Shown piece by piece: positions 1-4,965 of a stretch of DNA of 10,434 nucleotides (positions are counted from its first letter, which is position 1; each line of letters begins with the position of its first letter). Source of the DNA: Prasinococcaceae sp. CCMP 1430 (lineage: Eukaryota > Prasinodermophyta > Palmophyllophyceae > Prasinococcales > Prasinococcaceae); NCBI GenBank assembly GCA_013416795.1, contig RQSC01001207.1, positions 165,115 through 175,548 of the forward strand. The letters run 5' to 3'. The notes beneath the pieces are model-generated. The model ran no database searches, was not told the DNA's origin, and saw only the letters and a list, made by a program, of their open reading frames with translations. The translations under genes were made by a program, and so were the position numbers.

Positions 1-22
1 TCCCAGCGGGCGCCGCGCGGCC

Positions 23-511
23 TCATCGCGCCCACGCGAGCGGCGCGTCCGCGTCCCAACGATCGCCGCGCGGGCTCACCGCGCCGTCGACGGCCGTCGG
101 CGAATCGTCCCACGGATCCGCTGGTATGCGCGAGCTCAGGCCCACGACGGGCGTGGTCGCTCGCGAGCGCACAGCTGCGCCCTTCGCTGCGGCCTGCGAG
201 CGCGCGTGGTGGCGGCCAGCATCGCCCGTATTGCCTTCGAGGCTCGAGAGAGGTGAGCGCGGGGGCCTCCCCGCCGAGCCGCCATCGGCGCATCGAGGCC
301 GGGCGTGGGCGTCCGACTGCACATCGAGGGCGACGCGCGAAATGGCACCCTCGAGCGTGCCGTGGCCGCCAATCTTGCGCTCCCCCTGCATCTCCCACTC
401 CCACAGCTCGCTGGCGATTGCCTCTGCGCGGCGCATCTGTTCCTCTGTGTGCTGCGACCGCGCTGCCGCGCGGGCCGCGACCCCCGCCGCGGCCGCGCGC
501 AACGCCGCCAT
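23..511 (-). CDS. Hypothetical protein, 162 aa, disordered C-terminus
   Basis: I do not recognise this protein. The frame runs from an ATG in good context (G at +4) to TGA, and its codons have high third-position GC throughout. Residues 1-18 are Ala/Arg rich and could be a transit peptide or simply a basic helix. Residues about 19-66 look like a folded or helical stretch, with several Glu, Trp and Met residues (for example ELWEWEMQGE near 35-44). From about 70 onwards it is Gly, Ser, Pro, Arg and Asp rich and probably disordered. The opposite-strand frame also stays open, and its third positions coincide with those of this frame, so GC3 alone cannot choose the strand; the more varied residue composition favours this one. 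A splice site inside the C-terminal half cannot be excluded, because an acceptor-like pyrimidine stretch ending in AG occurs near 245-258 on this strand. Confidence 0.45.
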   Translation of the reverse strand: MAALRAAAAGVAARAAARSQHTEEQMRRAEAIASELWEWEMQGERKIGGHGTLEGAISRVALDVQSDAHARPRCADGGSAGRPPRSPLSSLEGNTGDAGRHHARSQAAAKGAAVRSRATTPVVGLSSRIPADPWDDSPTAVDGAVSPRGDRWDADAPLAWAR

Positions 512-1097
512 GCTGCAGCTCTCGATGGCACAGGCGCAGCAGGCAGTGTCCCTCGCAGACGGCGCGGGCGCGGCCGACCCCGACGCCGAGGTCGCGGCGG
601 GAGGCTACCTCGACGCCGATGGCGGCGTGGCGTTCTGCGTGGCGGACCGCTACGTGCGCCTCGCGCCGGGGGAGGAGGGCGCCGCGCCGCCCAGCCTGTA
701 CGCGCTGGCGCGGCGGTGGGTGGAGAACACGCCGCACGGCTGGCATCACGCTGAGCAGCTGCTGAAAGGGGTAGAACGGCTCCGAGCCACCGCATCCCGC
801 CGCATCGCCGCGCCAGTCGCGAGCGCGCGGGACGCACGGCCAGACCAGACCAGACCAGACCCCTCCCGGCCCGCTCTGGCGGCGCGGCCGCCCGGCGCCG
901 CTACCGGCGACGGCGACGAAGGCTGCGAGAAAAGGTTCCGGCGCCCCCTCCACCCCTACAGCCACCCCTCCTGGCCTGGCGCGGCGCACGTCCGCGGAGG
1001 GACCCTCCACCACCACCACCACCACCACCACCGCCGCCGCCCGCCGCTCGCGCGCGCTGTGCCGTGGCACGCCCGCGCGCGCGCGCATGCGATTTGA
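510..1097 (+). CDS. Possible LIN37-like (MuvB/DREAM) protein; 3' part uncertain
   Basis: The ATG at 510 lies in a near-perfect GCCGCC context. The first 85 or so codons have high GC3 and natural composition. Residues about 46-72 contain DRYVRLAPG, then SLYALARRWVENTP. As I remember it, this resembles the conserved short segment of animal LIN37 (DR-V-LA, then LY---R-W--N-P), which in that family helps tie LIN37 into the MuvB core of the DREAM cell-cycle repressor; this was not checked by alignment. Past about 770 the reading becomes Arg/Pro rich. It crosses a CAGAC repeat (841-860) and a CAC run giving eight His, then stops at TGA 1095-1097. This tail may be non-coding or lie beyond an unrecognised intron (a GT follows AAAGGG near 767-773). 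The frame is also open upstream to an ATG at 126, but that part is antisense to the neighbouring minus-strand gene, so I prefer 510. Confidence 0.4.
   Translation: MLQLSMAQAQQAVSLADGAGAADPDAEVAAGGYLDADGGVAFCVADRYVRLAPGEEGAAPPSLYALARRWVENTPHGWHHAEQLLKGVERLRATASRRIAAPVASARDARPDQTRPDPSRPALAARPPGAATGDGDEGCEKRFRRPLHPYSHPSWPGAAHVRGGTLHHHHHHHHRRRPPLARAVPWHARARAHAI
841..860. repeat. CAGAC microsatellite, about 4 units
   Basis: Four tandem copies of the 5-mer CAGAC (read as cagaccagaccagaccagac). The unit is not a multiple of three, so length changes here would shift the frame of any coding sequence running through it. Confidence 0.8.
1008..1032. repeat. CAC trinucleotide run
   Basis: About eight consecutive CAC units, followed by CGC units. 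In the frame of the upstream ORF they would encode eight His and then Arg. On the other strand the same bases read as a GTG/GGT run. This is a simple-sequence tract; it more likely marks the flank than a functional His tract. Confidence 0.8.
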
Positions 1098-1220
1098 CCT
1101 CGCCTCGTTGCCGAACGTTGGGGGCACACACCTCCATATCAAATCGCACGTGCCGCGCGTCAAACCTCCGAAACCGCCATTGATTTTCTTTAAAAAAGTT
1201 ACAAGCCATCAAATCGCACG
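1088..1220. repeat. Three copies of TCAAATCGCA, two direct and one inverted
   Basis: The 13-mer ATCAAATCGCACG occurs at 1138-1150 and again at 1208-1220, exactly 70 bp apart. Its 10-bp core also occurs inverted at 1088-1097 (TGCGATTTGA). All three lie in the AT-richer stretch between the LIN37-like ORF and the AHA1 gene. They could be binding sites in the AHA1 promoter, or remnants of a small interspersed element. Confidence 0.65.
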
Positions 1221-1221
1221 C

Positions 1222-1240
1222 GCGGATTTTTTTAATCCGC
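1222..1240. repeat. Perfect 7-bp inverted repeat, T5 loop
   Basis: GCGGATT (1222-1228) and AATCCGC (1234-1240) pair perfectly around TTTTT. The hairpin lies just after the second 13-bp direct repeat and 19 bp before the telo-boxes. It may be part of a composite upstream element of AHA1 or the 3' flank of the preceding gene. Confidence 0.6.
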
Positions 1241-1258
1241 ATCCGCGCGTCCCCAAAT

Positions 1259-1278
1259 AAACCCTAACTAAACCCTAA
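1259..1278 (+). promoter_or_regulatory. Paired telo-boxes upstream of AHA1
   Basis: AAACCCTAA occurs at 1259-1267 and again at 1270-1278, with starts 11 bp apart, about one helical turn. In land plants this motif (the telo-box) is an established promoter element of genes for translation and cell proliferation, bound by Myb-type and Pur-alpha-like proteins. Here the pair lies 225-244 bp upstream of the AHA1 start codon, on its coding strand. A regulatory role in this organism is inference. An old interstitial telomere-type repeat is the alternative. Confidence 0.5.
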
Positions 1279-1360
1279 TTATGCGTTGGTGCTGTACCTT
1301 AACTGCGGGCGCGCGGGCGCGTTCCGGAAGCGAGGCGGCGCGCGGCGGCGGCGGCCCGGG

Positions 1361-1471
1361 CGGGGAGACGGAGGGGGGTGGGGCGGGGGGGTTGGGACGG
1401 CGCCACAGCGCGCTGGGAGCGGGGAGACGGAGAGGGCTGGGGGGAGGCCGACGCTACAGCGCGCGGGTAGC
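1361..1471. repeat. Imperfect tandem repeat, G-rich
   Basis: Two diverged copies of a 50-60 bp unit begin with CGGGGAGACGGAG at 1361 and 1420. Each contains ACAGCGCGC (1405-1413 and 1456-1464), and a third truncated start (CGGGG) follows at 1471. The plus strand is very G rich, with several runs of four or more G, and lies in the presumed promoter or 5' UTR immediately before the AHA1 start. G-quadruplex formation is possible. Confidence 0.6.
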
Positions 1472-1502
1472 GGGGTGTTGGGGATAAGGGCCTGCGGCGG
1501 CC

Positions 1503-2716
1503 ATGGCGAAGCTCGGCGAGGGCGACGACCGCTGGATCGTCGCCGACCGCGCGGACGGCGCCAACGTGCACGGGTGGCACTGGCAGGAGAAGGACTGCCT
1601 GGCGTGGACGCAGGAGCGCTTCGGCGAGCTGCTCGCCGGCAAGGGCTTCGCCGCGGACGCGCTCGAGTGCCGCATCACCAAGGTGAGCTCGTGCACAGGC
1701 GAGGCGTTCGTGAACATCCGGAAGGGCAAGATGATTCCGTCGTACGAGGTCGAGATGCGGCTGGCCTGGGAGGGCACCGTGCGCGACGGCAGCGACAACG
1801 TGATCGCGTCGGCGTCGGGGCAGGTGCATCTGCCGTACATCGCCGAGGAGAACTCGGACGAGGACCCCGAGGTCAAGGTCTCCGTGTCGGCGGACAACGC
1901 CGCGTCGGCGCGCCTGCGCGAGCTCATGCTCGCCGAGGGCAAGCCGGCGGTGTGCGCGGCCGTCGCGCAGTGGGTGAAGGAAATGGCCGGCGGCGGGCCC
2001 GGCGGGTCGGGCGCGGCGCCCAAGCCGGAGCCAAAGCCCGCCAAGGCGGCGGCGACCGCCCAGGCGGAGGAGAAGGCCGCCGACGCCGACAAACCCAAGG
2101 CGCCCCTCAAGTCGTGGGAGATCGATAGGCGCAAAATCACGATGAAGACCAAGTTCTTCTGCTCGGCGGGCGACATCTACGAGGCGCTGACCGACCCGCG
2201 CCGCATGATGGGCTTCTCCATGGCGCCCGCCGAGTCGACCCCGGAGGAGGGCGGCGCATTCATGATGTACGGCGGCTCGCTGCATGGCACCTACGAGGAG
2301 CTCGTGCCGCCCAACCGCATCGTGCAGAAGTGGCGCTTCAGCAGCTGGGAGGACGGGGTCTTCTCGAAGGTGGTCATCGCCATCGAGGAGACCGAGCCGG
2401 GCAACACGGTCGTGAAGCTCGTGCAGACGGGCCTGCCCGAATCTGACAAATACGGAAACGAGGACGTCTACGACACCACCGAGAAGGGCTGGAAGGTGAG
2501 GGATTGGGCTCCGTGTCCGCGCGTGCGCGCTTGACTGAGCGGAGTGGGCGCCCCGGCGGCGGCGGCAGGAGATGGTATGCGGGTGAGGCGCCGCGTGCTG
2601 ACACTTTGCCCATCGCTCTTGTCCTCACGCGCTCTCTCCCTCTTTCTCTGTTGTGCGTGGACGCGTAGGATAACATCTTCGGCAAGATTCGGAGAGTGTT
2701 CGGGTATGGCGTGTGA
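1503..2716 (+). CDS. AHA1: Activator of Hsp90 ATPase (AHA1), two exons
   Basis: Encoded by join(1503..2495, 2669..2716), 346 aa, close to the length of human AHSA1. AHA1 is a cytosolic co-chaperone that binds the middle domain of Hsp90 and stimulates its ATPase. Residues about 24-160 are the Aha1 N-terminal domain, with VHGWHWQEKD (22-31) matching the family's N-x-N-x-WHW-x-E-K-D signature, and NIRKGK (71-76) followed by SYEVEM. A Gly/Ala/Lys/Pro linker spans about 163-203. Residues about 210-346 are the SRPBCC-type C-terminal domain, with the typical start (TMKTKFFCSAGDIYEALTD) and SSWEDGVFSKV. Exon 1 ends at Lys331 in phase 0. Exon 2 supplies the conserved family ending DNIFGKIRRVFGYGV. Without splicing the frame reads into the intron and stops at 2534, losing that ending. 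The ATG sits in GCGGCCATGG. It converges with the next gene. Confidence 0.96.
2496..2668 (+). other. Spliceosomal intron in AHA1, 173 nt, phase 0
   Basis: The donor is AAG|GTGAGG at 2496. The acceptor is CGTAG|GA at 2668, preceded by a pyrimidine-rich stretch. CTCAC at 2624-2628 is a plausible branch site, with its A 41 nt upstream of the acceptor. Removing the intron restores the conserved AHA1 C-terminus, which is strong support. It is the only intron here fixed by protein homology, so it serves as the reference for judging other splice sites in the window. Confidence 0.9.
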
Positions 2717-2923
2717 AGCAGTCCCTTTCGCCGGAAAGCTGACGCGTTTGATGCGCTGGTGCGCGCGGCCGGGACTTGAGGCTGCTCGTAAGCCCTCGAG
2801 CATTGATTCATTTCACAATCAGCCGACGCACAGGTGACGGGCGGCTGACCGCGGCCCGTGCGTGGGCAAACAATTACTGTGGTGCACGGCCCGCACAGAC
2901 CGGCGCCATCCGCGGCGCACTGC

Positions 2924-4156
2924 TCATTTGAGCACGTCCTTGATGTCTGGAAGCAGGCCTTCCTTTGGCAGGATGCCCTCAAACTTGGCGGCGGCCTCCT
3001 TGATGTCGCCCTCGGGCGTGCCCTCCTTGGTGCCGAAATACCGCAGCGCAAGGCCGCCGAGCGAGAGCACGCCCGTGATCTTGGCGACGGGCACGAGCAG
3101 GAGCGACAGAACAGGGAGGTGTAGCGCCCAGTCGGCCACAGTGAGCGCGGCGACCGCCGCTGCTGTGGTCGCGATCGCCCCGTCCTTGTTGGGCAGGGAG
3201 TTGACCTTGTCCGTGACGGCATCGGCAACTGCCGAGGGGTCCGTCTTGCCAGTCAGCGCGGCCGCCGCCGCCGCGGCGCCCACGGCGAGCACGAAGACCG
3301 TGTCGAACGCGCCCGCGGTACCATTGTAGGCCGCCGCCTTGGCGGCGCGCGCTTCGGCCTCCTGCTGCGCCTTGGCCTGTGCGGCAGCGAGCTGCCGCGC
3401 CTCCTCCTGCTGCTGTGCCTGGAGCTGCGCTCGCCGCGCCGCCTCCTGCTCGGCGGCAGCGCGCTGCTGCTCGGCCGCGCGCTTCGCCGCGGCGGCCTTC
3501 TCGGCGGCGGCCTTCTCGGCGGCGGCCTTCTCGGCGGCGGCCTTCTGCTCCTCTGCGCGCTTCTGCGCGGCCGCTTGCTCTTGCGCCGCGCGGGCCTGCT
3601 CGGCTGCCTTTCTCTGCTCAGCAGCCGCCCTCTGCTGCGCGGCCTGTTCCTGCGCCGCGCGCTGCTCGGCGGCGGCCTGTTCCTGTGCCGCCTTAGCCTT
3701 GGCGGCAGCGGCCTGCTCGGCCTCGGCCTTGGCCTTCGCAGCGGCGGCCTGCTCAGCCTTGGCAGTAGCGGCCTGCTCGGCCTTGGCAGCAGCGGCCTGC
3801 TCGGCCTTGGCAGCAGCGGCCTGCTCGGCCTTGGCCTTGGCGGCAGCGGCCTGCTCGGCCTCGGCCTTGGCCTTTGCAGCGGCGGCCTGCTCAGCCTTGG
3901 CAGCAGCGGCCTGCTCGGCCTTGGCCTTGGCGGCAGCGGCCTGCTCGGCCTTGTTCTTTGCGAATATAGATGGCGCGGCCTTGGCCTTCGACTTGGCCGC
4001 GGGCAATTTCACCTTCTTCTTGGGCGCCGAGGGCGCGCTCTTCGCCGCCGGTGCGACCTTGGGCTCCGCCGGCGCGAGGTACTTGTCGAGGTATTGGCCA
4101 GCGTGCGCCGCACCCGGCGCCGCTACGAGCGCCGCCGCCGCCGCGCCGATCGCCAC
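2924..4156 (-). CDS. Ala/Lys/Glu-rich repeat protein, signal-like N-terminus, 5' end unresolved
   Basis: The open frame gives 410 residues but begins at GTG 4156, with an in-frame TAG just upstream (4166-4168) and no ATG, so the 5' end is incomplete. Residues 1-19 form a hydrophobic Ala-rich stretch ending in AHA before Gly20, like a signal or thylakoid-transfer cleavage site. A Lys/Pro-rich segment (33-62) follows. Residues about 68-276 are repeats of KAEQAAAAKA type, probably a long charged helix like the TolA stalk. Residues 283-301 and about 326-375 are hydrophobic, the latter containing ADWALHLPVLSLLL and ending in ALRYFGTKEG before a charged tail. This C-terminal layout is reminiscent of the CAAD/CURT1 thylakoid membrane domain, a weak comparison from memory. 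A plastid membrane protein is my best guess. A likely start is the ATG at 4224, one frame away (AAALGKAAARPAAARAAAS, transit-peptide-like). Confidence 0.75.
   Translation of the reverse strand: MAIGAAAAALVAAPGAAHAGQYLDKYLAPAEPKVAPAAKSAPSAPKKKVKLPAAKSKAKAAPSIFAKNKAEQAAAAKAKAEQAAAAKAEQAAAAKAKAEAEQAAAAKAKAEQAAAAKAEQAAAAKAEQAATAKAEQAAAAKAKAEAEQAAAAKAKAAQEQAAAEQRAAQEQAAQQRAAAEQRKAAEQARAAQEQAAAQKRAEEQKAAAEKAAAEKAAAEKAAAAKRAAEQQRAAAEQEAARRAQLQAQQQEEARQLAAAQAKAQQEAEARAAKAAAYNGTAGAFDTVFVLAVGAAAAAAALTGKTDPSAVADAVTDKVNSLPNKDGAIATTAAAVAALTVADWALHLPVLSLLLVPVAKITGVLSLGGLALRYFGTKEGTPEGDIKEAAAKFEGILPKEGLLPDIKDVLK
3696..3925 (-). repeat. In-frame 138-bp internal duplication in the repeat protein
   Basis: The stretch 3696-3787 recurs at 3834-3925 with only two mismatches, both C/T (3737 versus 3875, and 3766 versus 3904). 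The period of 138 bp equals 46 codons. Within and between the copies are 24-bp subrepeats encoding the AEQAAAAK unit. The near identity at silent sites points to recent unequal exchange or slippage. Confidence 0.8.
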
Positions 4157-4165
4157 AGCCGCGCG

Positions 4166-4224
4166 CTAGCCGCCGCGCGCGCGGCGGCGGGGCGCGCCGC
4201 CGCCTTTCCTAGCGCGGCAGCCAT
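4166..4224 (-). other. Candidate transit-peptide start in a shifted frame
   Basis: The ATG at 4224, with G at +4, opens a frame reading as an Ala/Arg-rich, acid-free stretch of about 20 residues that runs up to the start of the repeat-protein frame but is offset by one base. No GT lies between 4224 and 4169 on this strand, so a canonical intron cannot join the two. One added base (or two removed) would connect them into a bipartite targeting presequence. Alternatively, a real first exon lies further upstream: the AG at 4167-4166 could act as acceptor to a GT donor such as the one near 4324, which would join in phase after the ATG at 4381. Confidence 0.35.
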
Positions 4225-4507
4225 CGCTTGGCGCTCTGGGAGGGGGAGGGGGGTGGGGCGATTGGGGAGGGCCACGCGCCCTGCGCGCCGAGTGCTGCGC
4301 GCGCGCGCAGACGTGAGCAACTACCAAATCCAAATCCAGCTGCTGCGGGCTGGGCCGCGCGGATAAGATTACGGGGAACAATGCGCAACGCTTCCGTCGA
4401 ATATTATGTAAAAACGTTTATTTCGTTTCACGATGGTCAATACATAATGTCGGTGCTGCGCCCGATTCTCACTCGCCTCAACGTCGGTCATGGCACATGT
4501 GCAGATG

Positions 4508-4528
4508 TTAGGGTTATGAGTTAGGGTT
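4508..4528 (-). promoter_or_regulatory. Paired telo-box-like motifs upstream of the repeat protein
   Basis: TTAGGGTT occurs at 4508-4515 and 4521-4528 on the plus strand, so AACCCTAA twice on the coding strand of the repeat-protein gene, with starts 13 bp apart. They lie about 285-305 bp upstream of its candidate ATG at 4224. Orientation and arrangement match the pair before AHA1. The regulatory function is inferred from plant telo-boxes. Confidence 0.45.
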
Positions 4529-4809
4529 GAGTCACCGAACGTAGGGTCCATATCCTCGCCTGACCAGTCGGCCAACCGTGCAGTTGCGCAGCCCTGCGGA
4601 GTGCAGACTGCTGCGGTACCAGCTCTGGGGTTGGCGGAAGCTGGGCCGCCGGCGATGCGATGGCGCTAGCGCTGGCGATGCTGGCGCTGGCGCGCCGGCG
4701 AATTTGAGTCGGCGAATGGTCGTGTCTTAAATATTCTTAGATAGCTAGTAGTTGGCAGTGGCTGCAGTCGCTGTCTCGGTACTCCGTCCACACGCCCGGC
4801 GCGGCGCAG

Positions 4810-4813
<4 letters not shown>

Positions 4814-4860
<47 letters not shown>
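4814..4860. repeat. Homopolymer of 47 C (plus strand)
   Basis: Forty-seven consecutive C, equal to G47 in the transcribed sense of the glycosyltransferase gene, begin about 106 bp beyond its stop codon. Further short C runs follow at about 4881-4896. The exact length is unlikely to be reliable in an assembly. Confidence 0.9.
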
Positions 4861-4864
<4 letters not shown>

Positions 4865-4965
4865 CGCACACGCACGCCCAACCCCCCCCCATCCCCCGCT
4901 CCGGCACCGCGCTGGCCGGCAGCGGGCGCGTCGGCGTGCGACACGAGCGCGCGGGATGGCGAACG

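Larger units (their letters stand above)
4225..4965. other. Intergenic region: promoter of the repeat protein and 3' flank of the glycosyltransferase
   Basis: The 740 bp hold the upstream side of the minus-strand repeat protein and the downstream side of the minus-strand glycosyltransferase. Visible items are an AT-rich patch (about 4395-4450), a telo-box pair (4508-4528), an imperfect GCGATGCTGGCGCTGGCG-like low-complexity stretch (about 4650-4700) and the C47 run. No convincing gene was seen; the 60-70 codon open frames here lack coding-like composition or an ATG. Confidence 0.6.

Noticed and set aside
901-1242. Minus-strand frame with a polyglycine stretch
   Set aside because: Complement of the CAC/CGC microsatellite; low complexity, without domain support.
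1259-1278. Chromosome-end telomere array
   Set aside because: Only two copies in a gene-dense interior context, with a non-telomeric base between them.
1281-1487. 68-codon plus-strand ORF before AHA1
   Set aside because: Gly/Arg-rich reading of the G-rich tandem repeat. It could at most be an upstream ORF if transcribed; nothing supports a protein.
3339-4169. Long plus-strand open frames opposite the repeat protein (Ala/Ser/Cys or Leu/Gly rich)
   Set aside because: They are antisense shadows of the KAEQAAAA repeat, whose repetitive GC-rich codons leave the other frames open.
4369-4575. 68-codon minus-strand frame in the AT-richer intergenic region
   Set aside because: It begins at TTG, lies over the telo-boxes and has no recognisable domain. 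An internal ATG gives 60 residues of unremarkable sequence; the varied composition reflects lower GC content.
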